Of a DNA stretch of 64,000 nucleotides, positions 50,017-58,917 are shown one piece after another (positions within the stretch are counted from its first letter, which is position 1; each line of letters starts with the position of its first letter). Below the pieces are notes generated by a model. The model was not told the DNA's origin. It made no database searches and saw only the letters and a program-made list of their open reading frames with translations. A program made the position numbers and the translations under genes. The stretch lies in assembly GCA_036351375.1 (NCBI GenBank), contig JAZBOY010000186.1:1-64000 (forward strand), read 5' to 3'. The stretch comes from JANQIO01 sp036351375. Its GTDB lineage: Bacteria; Pseudomonadota; Gammaproteobacteria; Pseudomonadales; Halieaceae.

Positions 50017-50199
50017 TCAGTAAACGCCCGAAACCCGCGCCAGCAACAGGCTCAGCCCGCTGAGGCAGGTGACAATCACCACCAGGAAAATCAGCAGGCG
50101 GAAAGGCCGGAACGGCTTGCGTTCCACCGAGTTAACGCCGGTGGAGACAAATTCGTCGACCTTGGCCTGGTCTTCTGGATTCAGTTGGGGCTCACGCAT
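50017..50199 (-). CDS. DUF3094 small membrane protein
   Basis: 60-residue protein with a conserved N-terminal LNPEDQAKVDEFVSTGVNSVERKPFRPFR segment (given here in the order seen, residues 6-34, as a family resemblance to DUF3094) and one C-terminal membrane helix, LLIFLVVIVTCLSGLSLLLA. DUF3094 is typical of Pseudomonas and relatives; its function is unknown. The start is either ATG 50199 or ATG 50208; a GAGGAA box lies too near the latter and rather far from the former, so three residues are uncertain. Confidence 0.78.
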   Translation of the reverse strand: MREPQLNPEDQAKVDEFVSTGVNSVERKPFRPFRLLIFLVVIVTCLSGLSLLLARVSGVY

Positions 50200-50242
50200 G
50201 AGCCCCATTTTCCTCTACCGCAGTACCCATTGCCAACCGGGA

Positions 50243-52036
50243 TCAGAAAGCGAACAGGGCCTCTTCCATTTCCATCAGGTTGTCGGCACCTGACAGCATG
50301 GACTCCTTGTGCATCAACGCGCGTGGCAGGATGCGATCGAAGTAGAAGTGTGCCGTGTGCAGCTTGGCCTCGTAGAACTCCTTCTCGTCGGTGCCCTGCT
50401 CCAGCTTTTCGTTGGCCACGGCTGCCATCTGCGCCCAGAAGTAGGCCAGGGTGACGTAGCCGGAATACATCAGGTAATCCACCGCGGCGGCACCGGCTTC
50501 GTCCGGGTTCTGCATGGCGGCTTCACCGATCTTCATGGTCAACTCGCCCCACTCCTTGTTGTAGTGGGCCAGCGGCGCAACAAAGGCGCCTACGCCATTG
50601 TCCTTGTGGTCTTCGCAGAACTTGTGGATCAGCTTGGTGAAGCCCATCAGCAGCTTGCCGCCGGAGCCCAGCACCTTGCGACCGATCAGGTCGAGAGCCT
50701 GGATGCCGGTGGTGCCCTCGTAAAGCATGGCGATGCGCGCATCGCGCACGATCTGCTCCATGCCCCACTCCTTGATGAAGCCGTGGCCACCGTATACCTG
50801 CACGCCGAGGTTGGCGGCTTCGTAGCCGGTCTCGGTGATGAAGGCCTTGGCGATCGGGGTCAGCAGCGACATCAGGTCAGCCGCTTCCTGTTTGGCTTCG
50901 CCCTCACCGCGTTCCTCGATATCAGACTGCTGGCCGAGATAGTAGATAAAGGCGCGGCTGCCCTCGGCAATGGCCTTCTGGGTCAGCAGCATGCGGCGCA
51001 CGTCCGGGTGCACGATGATCGGGTCAGCCGGGCCGTCCGGATTCTTGGGGCCGGAGATCGACCGCATGGCCAGGCGCTCGCGGGCGTACTTCAGGGAACC
51101 CTGGAAAGCCAGTTCGGCGTGGGCCAGGCCCTGTACCGCGGTGCCCAGGCGCGCCGTGTTCATGAAGGTGAACATGGCGTTGAGGCCGCGGTTTTCCGGC
51201 CCGATCAGGTAGCCCTTGGCGCCGTCGAAGTTCATCACGCAGGTGGCGGAGGCCTTGATGCCCATCTTCTTCTCGATGGAGCCACAGTGCACGCCGTTGC
51301 GCTCGCCGATGGAACCGTCTTCATTGACGATGTACTTCGGCACAATAAACAGCGAGATGCCCTTGGTACCGGCTGGTGCGTCAGGCAGGCGAGCCAATAC
51401 GATGTGAATGATGTTGTCGGCCAGGTCGTGCTCGCCGGCAGAGATGAAAATCTTGGTGCCGGTAATGGCGTAGCTGCCGTCCGCCTGGGGTTCCGCCTTG
51501 GTGCGCAGCAGGCCCAGGTCCGAACCGCAGTGGGCTTCGGTCAGGCACATGGTGCCGGTCCACTCACCGGATACCAGGTTGGTCAGGTAGGTGTCTTTCT
51601 GTTCGGGGGAGCCGTGCTCCTCGATGGTCTTGACCGCGCCATGGCTGAGGCCGGGGTACATGCCCCAGGCCCAGTTGGCGGTACCGGTCAACTCATTGAG
51701 GATCACGCCGGCGAGGTTCGGAAGGCCCTGGCCGCCGTTTTCCACCGGGGCGGCCAGTGACGGCCAGCCGTTTTCGACGTATTGCTTGTAGGCATCGGCG
51801 AAGCCTTCAGGCGTTTTGACACCGTCTTCGCTCCATTCGCAGCCTTGCTCGTCGCCGCTCTGGTACAGCGGTGCAAGCACTTCTTCGCAGAACTTGGAGG
51901 CCTCGGCCACAATGGTGTTCAGCATGTCTTCAGAGGCTTCTTCGAAGCCCGGCAGGGTCTGGTACAGACCTTCCGAATCCAGCAACTCGTTCATGACAAA
52001 GCGAATGTCACGCTGGGGCGCCTTGTATTCGAGCAT
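50243..52036 (-). CDS. Acyl-CoA dehydrogenase, DmdC-like large form
   Basis: 597-residue FAD-dependent acyl-CoA dehydrogenase with an extra N-terminal helix and a C-terminal acyl-CoA dehydrogenase extension domain, longer than classic ~380-residue enzymes. Signatures: MCLTEAHCGSDLG, GTKIFISAGEHDLADN, and MLYEGTTGIQALDL, which carries the catalytic glutamate of this branch. Relatives act on medium/long-chain acyl-CoA or 3-methylmercaptopropionyl-CoA; the substrate cannot be fixed from sequence. Start ATG has GGAG seven bases upstream. It is divergent from comF. Confidence 0.9.
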   Translation of the reverse strand: MLEYKAPQRDIRFVMNELLDSEGLYQTLPGFEEASEDMLNTIVAEASKFCEEVLAPLYQSGDEQGCEWSEDGVKTPEGFADAYKQYVENGWPSLAAPVENGGQGLPNLAGVILNELTGTANWAWGMYPGLSHGAVKTIEEHGSPEQKDTYLTNLVSGEWTGTMCLTEAHCGSDLGLLRTKAEPQADGSYAITGTKIFISAGEHDLADNIIHIVLARLPDAPAGTKGISLFIVPKYIVNEDGSIGERNGVHCGSIEKKMGIKASATCVMNFDGAKGYLIGPENRGLNAMFTFMNTARLGTAVQGLAHAELAFQGSLKYARERLAMRSISGPKNPDGPADPIIVHPDVRRMLLTQKAIAEGSRAFIYYLGQQSDIEERGEGEAKQEAADLMSLLTPIAKAFITETGYEAANLGVQVYGGHGFIKEWGMEQIVRDARIAMLYEGTTGIQALDLIGRKVLGSGGKLLMGFTKLIHKFCEDHKDNGVGAFVAPLAHYNKEWGELTMKIGEAAMQNPDEAGAAAVDYLMYSGYVTLAYFWAQMAAVANEKLEQGTDEKEFYEAKLHTAHFYFDRILPRALMHKESMLSGADNLMEMEEALFAF

Positions 52037-52156
52037 GGTAACTCTCCTGGAATATCCGTCGTGTTGGATGTGGCGATATGCCAGGGCAGCGCAGGCAGCG
52101 CCGCCCTATGTGTTCGGTGTTCACATACTCGCACAAATGTGAGAATTGTCAATATT

Positions 52157-52166
52157 ACCAATTGGT
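52157..52166. promoter_or_regulatory. Palindrome upstream of acyl-CoA dehydrogenase
   Basis: ACCAATTGGT is a perfect 10-base palindrome with partly symmetric A/T flanks (TT/AA), in an A/T-rich island of the 238-base gap. Its distance of about 120 bases from the dehydrogenase start fits an operator of a fatty-acid-responsive regulator, but this is not proven. TTGACA on the minus strand lies next to it. Confidence 0.35.
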
Positions 52167-52226
52167 CAAATATGGCCGCTCGTCCAGACCTCGCGGGGTG
52201 GCCGTTGCTCTACTAAAGTTAGGTAA

Positions 52227-52248
52227 CGCCTGCCCTGCGGGCGCTTTT
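52227..52248 (+). terminator. Terminator-like hairpin in the comF leader
   Basis: CGCCTGC-CCT-GCGGGCG (seven pairs, one G-U) followed by CTTTT lies 27 bases before the comF ATG. It could be an attenuator or simply a chance hairpin, since no plus-strand gene ends upstream of it. Confidence 0.35.
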
Positions 52249-52274
52249 GAGGCTGTCTCAACACAAGGACGTGT

Positions 52275-53021
52275 ATGCACAGCAACCTCTACAGCACTCT
52301 CTACAGAACCCCCTGGTTCCAGCGTGCCCTGGACCTTATCGCCCCCTGCCGGTGCAGCCTCTGCGGCCTGCCCAGCGGTCGCGCACTCGAACTGTGCCTG
52401 GCCTGCGAGGGCGAACTGCCCTGGTTGACCCACTGCTGCCGCCAGTGCGGGTTACCGCTCCCGGGCACCGGTTCACTGTGCGGCCGCTGCCTGGCGAAAC
52501 CGCCGGGCTTCGACGCCTGTATCGCCGCCTGCGCCTACACCGAGCCCGTCAGCGGCTGGGTTCATGCCGGCAAGTACCACGGGGATTTCCCGAGCCTGCG
52601 CCTCCTGGCCTACCTGCTGCGGCGTGCCCTGTCGGATCGCGACATCCCAGAGCAACTCCCCGACCTTGTGCTGCCGATGCCCCTGCACTGGCGCCGGCGC
52701 TGGCAACGGGGCTTCAACCAGGCCAGGGAGTTGAGCGACGAGCTGCTTCGACACCCGGACTTCTCGGCGCTGACGATCGATGCGCTGCTGGCAGGTCGAA
52801 TTCGGGCTACCGCGACCCAACGGGAACTGGGTGTGGCCGAGCGACAGCGCAACCTGCTCGGTGCCTTCCGGGTTCGCCGGCCGCTCTTCGGCGAGTCCGT
52901 GGCCATCGTCGATGACGTGCTGACCACCGGCGCCAGTGCCCATACCCTGGCGCTGGCCCTGAAGGCCGCCGGCGCCGGCCATGTGCAGGTCTGGTGCTGC
53001 GCACGAACGCCGGCAGCATGA
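52275..53021 (+). CDS. comF: ComF-family phosphoribosyltransferase-like protein
   Basis: 248-residue ComF/GntX protein, linked to DNA uptake and growth on DNA. The N-terminal part has zinc-finger cysteines (CRCSLCGLPS, CLACEGE, CCRQCGLP, CGRC). The C-terminal PRTase fold has the PRPP loop VAIVDDVLTTGAS. Start ATG 52275 has an AAGGAC box. No other competence genes are next to it. Confidence 0.9.
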   Translation: MHSNLYSTLYRTPWFQRALDLIAPCRCSLCGLPSGRALELCLACEGELPWLTHCCRQCGLPLPGTGSLCGRCLAKPPGFDACIAACAYTEPVSGWVHAGKYHGDFPSLRLLAYLLRRALSDRDIPEQLPDLVLPMPLHWRRRWQRGFNQARELSDELLRHPDFSALTIDALLAGRIRATATQRELGVAERQRNLLGAFRVRRPLFGESVAIVDDVLTTGASAHTLALALKAAGAGHVQVWCCARTPAA

Positions 53022-53086
53022 GACGGCACCGTGAAATAGCGCAGGCTTTGGTCGATACTAGGCGCTTTCTTGCAACGGAAGGCTTC

Positions 53087-53833
53087 ATGCGCCTGAAAGC
53101 GCTGCTCCTGTGCGGACTCCTGGCCGCGCCCCTGTCCACCCTGGCTGCGCCGGATGCGCCGCTGCGGGTTGCAGTGGCCAGCAATTTCGCCGCCACGCTG
53201 GCCACCCTGGTAGACCGCTACGCGGCAGAAACCGGCGAGCCCATCACCACCAGCAGCGCCTCGACCGGGGCGCTGTATGCGCAGGTTATCCACGGCGCAC
53301 CGTTTGACCTGCTGCTGGCTGCCGACAGCGCGCGGCCCGCACGCCTGCAGCGTGAAGGCTTCACCCTGGGGGCGCCGCAAACCTATGCCCTGGGGCAGCT
53401 GGTACTGGCCTACCAGCCACACCTGGCCGATACCGCGAAACGGGGCATCGGCGCGCTGCTATCCCACCCCGGAATCAACCTGGCGATCGCCAACCCGGAA
53501 CTGGCGCCCTACGGGGTCGCCGCCAAAGCGGTGCTGGCGCGCACGCCGGCAGCCCAGCCTCGCCTGCTGACCGCCGCCAATGTCAGCCAGGCCATGCAGA
53601 TGTGGGTCACAGGCGGCGCCGATGCCGCTTTTGTCGCCGCTTCTTTTCAGCCCGCGCAGAAGCTTCCTGTGCCGCCCGAGTGGTACCCAGCCATCGAACA
53701 ACAGGCGCTGGTGCTGGCGAGTTCCCCGCACGCCGACCGGGCCCGTGCCCTGCTCGACTGGCTGACCGGGCCCACGGCGCGAGACATTATCCGCGCCAGC
53801 GGCTATTCGCTGCCGGGTGACAACGATGATTGA
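53087..53833 (+). CDS. modA: Molybdate-binding periplasmic protein
   Basis: 248-residue periplasmic substrate-binding protein with a signal peptide (residues 1-20, ending STLAA). The N-terminal VAVASNFAATLATLVDRYAAETG and SSASTGALYAQVIHGAPFDLLLAADSARP blocks are those of ModA, with the oxyanion-binding serines. It begins the modABC-srkA operon. Start ATG 53087; the frame is open upstream but the signal peptide begins here. I find no ModE box upstream. Confidence 0.92.
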   Translation: MRLKALLLCGLLAAPLSTLAAPDAPLRVAVASNFAATLATLVDRYAAETGEPITTSSASTGALYAQVIHGAPFDLLLAADSARPARLQREGFTLGAPQTYALGQLVLAYQPHLADTAKRGIGALLSHPGINLAIANPELAPYGVAAKAVLARTPAAQPRLLTAANVSQAMQMWVTGGADAAFVAASFQPAQKLPVPPEWYPAIEQQALVLASSPHADRARALLDWLTGPTARDIIRASGYSLPGDNDD

Positions 53834-54488
53834 TGCGCTCTGGCTGACCCTGAAATTGGCAGCGGTCAGCACCCTGTGGCTGCTGCTACTGGGCACACCC
53901 CTGGCCTGGTGGCTGGCGCGGCGCAAGACCCTCGCCAGCACAGTGGTGGAAGCGGTGGTTGCCCTGCCCCTGGTGCTGCCACCCACGGTGCTCGGCTTTT
54001 ACCTGTTGATTGCCTTCGCGCCCCAGTCCGCCCTTGGACAGGCGTGGCAGGCGCTTACCGGCAGCCGACTGGCCTTCAGCTTCAGCGCACTGGTGATTGG
54101 CTCGGTCCTGTACTCCCTGCCCTTCGTGGTGCAGCCGCTGCAGGCCGCGTTCCGGCAGGTACCCTCCTCCATACTGGAAGCGGCCGCCACCCTCGGTGCG
54201 GGCCCGCTGGACCGTTGGCGCAGTGTGGTACTACCCCTGTGCCGGCCCAGTTTCCTGGCCGCCGCCAGCCTCGGCTTTGCCCACACCGTGGGGGAATTTG
54301 GCGTGGTGCTGATGATCGGCGGCAATATTCCCGGCGAAACCCAGGTGCTGTCCATCGCGCTCTACGACCGGGTTGAAGCACTGGACTTCGCTGCCGCCCA
54401 CCAGCTGGCCGCTGGCCTGGTGCTGTTTTCCCTGGTGACCCTGTTCCTGCTGTATCGCTCCAGCGGTCGCTGGTCGGTGCGCGCATGA
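53826..54488 (+). CDS. modB: Molybdate ABC transporter permease
   Basis: 220-residue inner-membrane permease with about five helices and the EAA loop EAAATLGAGPLDRWRSVVLPL. It forms the ModB dimer with ModC. Start ATG 53826 overlaps modA by eight bases; a GTG at 53817 is less likely. The modC ATG overlaps its stop. Confidence 0.93.
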   Translation: MIDALWLTLKLAAVSTLWLLLLGTPLAWWLARRKTLASTVVEAVVALPLVLPPTVLGFYLLIAFAPQSALGQAWQALTGSRLAFSFSALVIGSVLYSLPFVVQPLQAAFRQVPSSILEAAATLGAGPLDRWRSVVLPLCRPSFLAAASLGFAHTVGEFGVVLMIGGNIPGETQVLSIALYDRVEALDFAAAHQLAAGLVLFSLVTLFLLYRSSGRWSVRA

Positions 54489-55567
54489 GCGAGGTGGGCC
54501 TCGACATCACGCTGGCGCGGGGAGAATTCTCCCTGTCCGTCAACACGGTGCTGCCGGCGGGTGCCGTCACCGGTATCTACGGCGCCAGCGGCAGCGGCAA
54601 AACCAGTCTTCTGTCCAGCATTGCCGGGCTGCTGCGGGGCGACCCGGGCAATTCCGTACGCATCGGCTCGGAGCGCCTCGAGGGCGAGGGGCAATGGTTA
54701 CCGCCGGAGGCGCGCGAAGTAGCCTACGTGTTCCAGGATGCACGCCTGTTCCCGCACCTGGATGTAGCCGGCAACCTGCACTTTGCGCTCAGGCGTCGCC
54801 GCCGCGACGGACCGGGCCTTGCCAAGGTGAGTGAGTGGCTGGGCATTGGCGAGCTGCTGACACGACGCAGCGATGAACTCTCGCGCGGCCAGCAACAGCG
54901 GGTGGCGATCGCCCGGGCATTGCTGTCGGGCCCGCGACTGGTGCTGATGGACGAGCCGCTGGCAAATATCGATGTAACCGGCAGGCGCGACATTCTCGCG
55001 CGGCTGGCGCGGGTACGGCGTGAGCTGTCCGTACCGATGATCTACGTGAGCCACGATATGGCGGAGCTGGCCGAGCTCGCTGACTACCTGCTGGTACTGG
55101 AGGACGGGAAACTGGCAGCAGAGGGCCCGCTGCTGGAGCTGTCATCAAAGCTGGAGCTGGCACTGTCGCACCAGGAACACGCGGCCGCCGTGGTCCGGGC
55201 CGAGGTGGTCGGCCACGACCCCGACTACGGCCTCAGCCAACTGCTGTTTGAGGGCCAGGCCCTGTGGGTATCCCAGCTCGACCTGCCGACGGGAAGCCCG
55301 CTGCGCCTGCGCCTGCCGGCGCGGGATATCAGTTTGTGTCGCGAGCGGCCTGAGCAAACCAGTATCCTGAACCTGCTGCAAGCACAGGTGGCCGGGATCG
55401 AAGCGAGCCAGGGCAGCCGCGTGCTGGTGCAGCTCACCGTGGGCCAGCAGCGGCTGCTGGCTCGCATCACTCGCAAATCCCTGGATGCACTGGAGCTAAC
55501 AGTAGGCGATGAAATAGTGGCACAGGTAAAAAGCGTGGCCTTGCTGAGCGACAGTCGCGATGAGTGA
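54485..55567 (+). CDS. modC: Molybdate ABC transporter ATP-binding protein
   Basis: 360-residue ATPase. Walker A GASGSGKTS, signature LSRGQQQR, Walker B LVLMDEP and the switch histidine VSHD are in order. The C-terminal ~130 residues form a TOBE/Mop domain typical of ModC. It overlaps srkA by eight bases, an unusual neighbour for a mod operon. Confidence 0.94.
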   Translation: MSEVGLDITLARGEFSLSVNTVLPAGAVTGIYGASGSGKTSLLSSIAGLLRGDPGNSVRIGSERLEGEGQWLPPEAREVAYVFQDARLFPHLDVAGNLHFALRRRRRDGPGLAKVSEWLGIGELLTRRSDELSRGQQQRVAIARALLSGPRLVLMDEPLANIDVTGRRDILARLARVRRELSVPMIYVSHDMAELAELADYLLVLEDGKLAAEGPLLELSSKLELALSHQEHAAAVVRAEVVGHDPDYGLSQLLFEGQALWVSQLDLPTGSPLRLRLPARDISLCRERPEQTSILNLLQAQVAGIEASQGSRVLVQLTVGQQRLLARITRKSLDALELTVGDEIVAQVKSVALLSDSRDE

Positions 55568-56537
55568 ACACCCCTACGATCCCCTCACACCGGAACTGGT
55601 GATGGAGGCGGTGGAGTCCCGCGGCCTGCTGTGCGACGCTCGGCTGCTGGCACTCAACAGCTACGAGAATCGCGTCTACCAGGTGGGCATTGAAGACGGC
55701 GAGCCGCTGATCGCCAAGTTCTACCGACCCGGTCGCTGGAGCCGCGCGCAGATCGAAGAGGAACACGATTTTACGCGCGAGCTGGTGGACGCCGATATCT
55801 CGGTGGTGGCGCCACTCAGCTATGACGGTGAGACCATCGGTGAATACGCCGGCTTCTGCTTTGCCCTGTTCAAGCGTCGCGGCGGCCACGCGCCGGAGCT
55901 CGACAACCCCGACAACCAGCTGGTGCTCGGGCGCACCGTGGGCCGTATCCATGCCGTGGGGCGCGCCAGGGCATTCGAGCACCGGCTGAGCCTGACGCCG
56001 CAGCGCTGGCTGCAAGACAGTTACCAGTTCGTGGCGGAGCACTGCGTTCCCGCCGACCTGCGCACCGCCTACGTCACCCTGGCCGAAGACCTGGCCGTGC
56101 GAGTGGCGGAGCACTACCGGGACGTGGAGGCCATCCGCTGCCACGGCGACTGTCACGTGGGGAATATTCTCTGGCGCGATGACACCGCCCATTTTGTCGA
56201 CCTGGACGACTGCGTGATGGCGCCCGCGGTACAGGATCTGTGGATGTTCCTCAGCGGTGACCGCGCCCAGCAGCTTGCGCAGCTCGATGAGCTGCTGGCG
56301 GGCTACGAGGAATTCTGCGCCTTCAACCCGGCAGAGCTGAAGCTGATCGAATCACTGCGCACCATGCGCATGGTGCACTACGCGGCCTGGCTGGGCCGGC
56401 GCTGGAGCGACCCGGCGTTCCCGAAGAGTTTCCCCTGGTTTGGCGATGCGCGCTACTGGTCCAGCCACATCCTCGAGTTGCGGGAGCAGATGGCGGCGTT
56501 TGACGAGCCGCCGCTGGCGCTCAACCCGCAATACTGA
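55560..56537 (+). CDS. srkA: Stress response kinase A (YihE family)
   Basis: 325-residue protein kinase of the SrkA/YihE family, which counters MazEF-type death and envelope stress. Family features: NSYENRVYQVG near the N-terminus, IAKFYRPGRWS (ATP lysine), the catalytic HGDCHVGNILW and FVDLDDCVMAP. Length is as expected. It is translationally coupled to modC by an eight-base overlap. Confidence 0.93.
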   Translation: MSEHPYDPLTPELVMEAVESRGLLCDARLLALNSYENRVYQVGIEDGEPLIAKFYRPGRWSRAQIEEEHDFTRELVDADISVVAPLSYDGETIGEYAGFCFALFKRRGGHAPELDNPDNQLVLGRTVGRIHAVGRARAFEHRLSLTPQRWLQDSYQFVAEHCVPADLRTAYVTLAEDLAVRVAEHYRDVEAIRCHGDCHVGNILWRDDTAHFVDLDDCVMAPAVQDLWMFLSGDRAQQLAQLDELLAGYEEFCAFNPAELKLIESLRTMRMVHYAAWLGRRWSDPAFPKSFPWFGDARYWSSHILELREQMAAFDEPPLALNPQY

Positions 56538-56543
56538 GCCGGC

Positions 56544-57266
56544 CTAATCCCGCGGGCCCGGAAAGAACAGCGCCCGCAGCCAGTTGAGGAAAGAGTTCTC
56601 GGCCAGCAGGTCGCGCTCCACCGCTTCAAAAAACCGCTCCAGCGCCACCGGGTCGGCAAAGTAGTCGGCCCGGGTCTTGAAGCCCTGCTCCGGGTCCAGC
56701 TGCTTGACGACCTTAGCCGGATTGCCGGCCACCACCACGTTCGGCGGCACGTCGCGAGTGACCACGGCGCGGGCGGCTACCACGCTGTTGCGCCCGACCG
56801 TCACACCTTTCAGCACCATGGCATGGTCGCCGATCCACGCGTTCTCTTCGATATGCACCGGCTTCACCTGGTCGTCACGGGCGGTGCGATCGTACAGGCC
56901 GTGCCAGTCCGAGTCGGTTATGTAGGCACCGTTGGCGATCATTACGCTGTCGCCGATGGTGATCTCATCAGAGGCACTGATGCGGGAGCCGGGGCTCACC
57001 AGCACATAGTCACCGAGTGTGATGCTGCCGGTGTCCAGCTCACGACCCCAGACCCCCAGGCTGACCGGCGCGGCGCGCTCGCCGATCAGCGTGACGCATT
57101 TACCGATGCGAATGTTCGGACCGGAGATCTTCACGTACCAGGGGCTCATGATGGTGTGGTGCTGGCCGAGGAAATCACAGCGGGGCCGTATGAAGTGCTC
57201 GGCGTACCAGTGCCTAAACCTGACGTAGGCATTTTTGACCCAGTAGGGACGCAGGTCCTTGCGCAT
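56544..57266 (-). CDS. Hexapeptide-repeat acyltransferase
   Basis: 240-residue left-handed beta-helix acyltransferase with hexapeptide repeats (IRIGKCVTLIG, ITLGDYVLVSPG, ITIGDSVMIANG, VTVGRNSVVAA), related to maltose/nodulation and LpxA-type enzymes. The acceptor is unknown. I chose ATG 57266 because the conserved part (MRKDLRPYWVKNAY) starts there; ATGs at 57299 and 57320 are possible, and none has a clear ribosome binding site. It converges with srkA and is divergent from the TrmB-like gene. Confidence 0.78.
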   Translation of the reverse strand: MRKDLRPYWVKNAYVRFRHWYAEHFIRPRCDFLGQHHTIMSPWYVKISGPNIRIGKCVTLIGERAAPVSLGVWGRELDTGSITLGDYVLVSPGSRISASDEITIGDSVMIANGAYITDSDWHGLYDRTARDDQVKPVHIEENAWIGDHAMVLKGVTVGRNSVVAARAVVTRDVPPNVVVAGNPAKVVKQLDPEQGFKTRADYFADPVALERFFEAVERDLLAENSFLNWLRALFFPGPRD

Positions 57267-57334
57267 AGTTTTGTTGTCAGCGGAAACGCGACCTATCATG
57301 GCAGGCCGATCTGCCAACATCAAACCACAGCAGC

Positions 57335-58027
57335 ATGCAGGGAAATTCCCGCGAGGTCAGCAGCAGCCAGCAGGGTTGCCACGAACAGCTCGAAGCGGTG
57401 GTGCGCAAGCACCTGGCCGAGGCCAGTCGTCGCCCGCCGGCGGCGCACACCGTTGCCGCCTTCGAGTCGGTGCGGGCGCAGGTGCAGGCCGCCGGCAAAC
57501 CGCTGGTGTTCGACTCCTTCTGCGGCACCGGAATGAGTACTGCACTGCTGGCGGAGCGCCACCCGGCCAGCCTGGTAATCGGCATCGACAAGTCAGCGCA
57601 TCGACTGCAGAAGCACGAGCACCGGCAGCAGGGTGATTACCTGCTGGTGCAGGCCGACTGTGGGGATTTCTGGCGGCTGGCGCTGGCGGCGGGCTGGCGT
57701 GCCGAGTATCACTACCTGCTCTACCCCAATCCCTGGCCCAAACCAGGCCAGTTGAAGCGACGCGTGCATGGCTCTGCGGATTTCCCGACCCTGCTGGCCC
57801 TCGGCGGCGTGATCGAACTCCGCAGCAACTGGCGGGTCTACGTAGAGGAGTTCGCGCGGGCACTGGCAGTGGCCGGCGTAGACGCACAACCGGAGCTGTT
57901 CACTGCTGCACAACCGCTCACTCTGTTTGAGCGTAAATACGCAGGCAGCGGCCACGAGCTGTGGCGCTGCCGGTGTCATGTGGGCCACAATACGCCCCCA
58001 CGCGCCGCGGAACACCAGACGAGGTAA
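57335..58027 (+). CDS. TrmB-like SAM-dependent methyltransferase
   Basis: 230-residue Rossmann methyltransferase resembling tRNA (guanine-46-N7) methyltransferase. SAM site VFDSFCGTGMSTALLA and the TrmB hallmark YPNPWPKPGQLKRRVHG (compare DPWHKKRHHKRR) are visible. The divergence in this motif suggests a paralogue of TrmB rather than the housekeeping enzyme. It is followed by cysE after five bases. Confidence 0.8.
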   Translation: MQGNSREVSSSQQGCHEQLEAVVRKHLAEASRRPPAAHTVAAFESVRAQVQAAGKPLVFDSFCGTGMSTALLAERHPASLVIGIDKSAHRLQKHEHRQQGDYLLVQADCGDFWRLALAAGWRAEYHYLLYPNPWPKPGQLKRRVHGSADFPTLLALGGVIELRSNWRVYVEEFARALAVAGVDAQPELFTAAQPLTLFERKYAGSGHELWRCRCHVGHNTPPRAAEHQTR

Positions 58028-58032
58028 GCCGC

Positions 58033-58839
58033 ATGATGCATGCAAGCGCGGATCCCATTTGGGACCGGATACGCAAGGAGACCGAGGCGGAAGTCGCGAA
58101 GGAGCCGATTCTCGCCAGCTTCCTGCACGCCACTATTCTCAACCACAGCAAGCTGGAGTCAGCGCTGAGTTTTCACCTGGCGCATATGCTCGACAGCCAG
58201 ACGGCGCCAGCCATGCTGCTGCGGGAAGTAATCGAGAATGCGTTTTCTTCCTGCAAGTCTATCGGCGAGGCGATTCGCGCCGACCTGGTGGCGATTGAAG
58301 AACGCGACTCGGCCTGCAACAGCCTTTACGTACCCTTTATCTACTTCAAGGGCTTCCACGCCCTGCAGGCGCACCGCGTGGCCAACTGCTTGTGGAATGA
58401 CGGCCGACAGTCGATGGCGCTGTTTTTCCAGAACCGCGTGTCCACCATGTTCCAGGTTGATATACACCCGGCCGCACGGCTGGGGCGCGGCATAATGCTG
58501 GACCACGCCACCGGCGTGGTGATTGGCGAGACCGCCGTGGTCGGCAACAACGTGTCGATCCTGCAGTCGGTCACCCTGGGCGGTACCGGCAAGGAAGAAG
58601 GCGATCGCCATCCGAAGGTCGGTGACGGCGTGCTGATTGCCGCCGGTGCCAAGATCCTCGGCAATATTTCTATCGGCGAAGGTGCCAAGGTCGGCGCCGG
58701 CAGCGTGGTGTTGCAGGAAGTACCGCCGCATACCACCGTGGCCGGGGTGCCGGCGAAGATCGTCGGCCGACCCAGTTCGGATTCACCGGCGCTGGATATG
58801 GACCAGAGCTTCCCGTGCGGAGAAGACCCGGTTATCTGA
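58033..58839 (+). CDS. cysE: Serine O-acetyltransferase
   Basis: 268-residue CysE, which makes O-acetylserine for cysteine synthesis. The N-terminal helical domain is followed by left-handed beta-helix repeats with DIHPAARLGRGIMLDHATGVVIGETAVVGNNVSI (family core) and GDRHPKVGDGVLIAAGAKILGN. GAGG eight bases before ATG 58033 sets the start. The last residues (SFPCGEDPVI) lie in the first copy of a tandem duplication. Confidence 0.94.
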   Translation: MMHASADPIWDRIRKETEAEVAKEPILASFLHATILNHSKLESALSFHLAHMLDSQTAPAMLLREVIENAFSSCKSIGEAIRADLVAIEERDSACNSLYVPFIYFKGFHALQAHRVANCLWNDGRQSMALFFQNRVSTMFQVDIHPAARLGRGIMLDHATGVVIGETAVVGNNVSILQSVTLGGTGKEEGDRHPKVGDGVLIAAGAKILGNISIGEGAKVGAGSVVLQEVPPHTTVAGVPAKIVGRPSSDSPALDMDQSFPCGEDPVI

Positions 58840-58898
58840 AAGCCGACCACCTCACGAGGTTCCCGTGCGGGGAAGACCCGATAATCTAATCACCGACC
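58810..58898. repeat. Imperfect tandem duplication of the cysE 3' end
   Basis: A 39-base stretch that includes the cysE stop (58810-58848) is repeated with seven differences at 58860-58898, a 50-base period. In the second copy the reading frame is not part of cysE. This looks like an old slippage duplication. Confidence 0.7.
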
Positions 58899-58917
58899 GC
58901 TTCCGCGGAGGCCGAGC

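Noticed and set aside
52115..52142. CRP site before acyl-CoA dehydrogenase from TCACAT and ATGTGA elements
   Set aside because: The half-sites face outward (TCACA first, TGTGA second), opposite to the CRP arrangement.
53022..53086. ModE operator before modA
   Set aside because: No TATAT-type inverted repeat is visible in this short gap.
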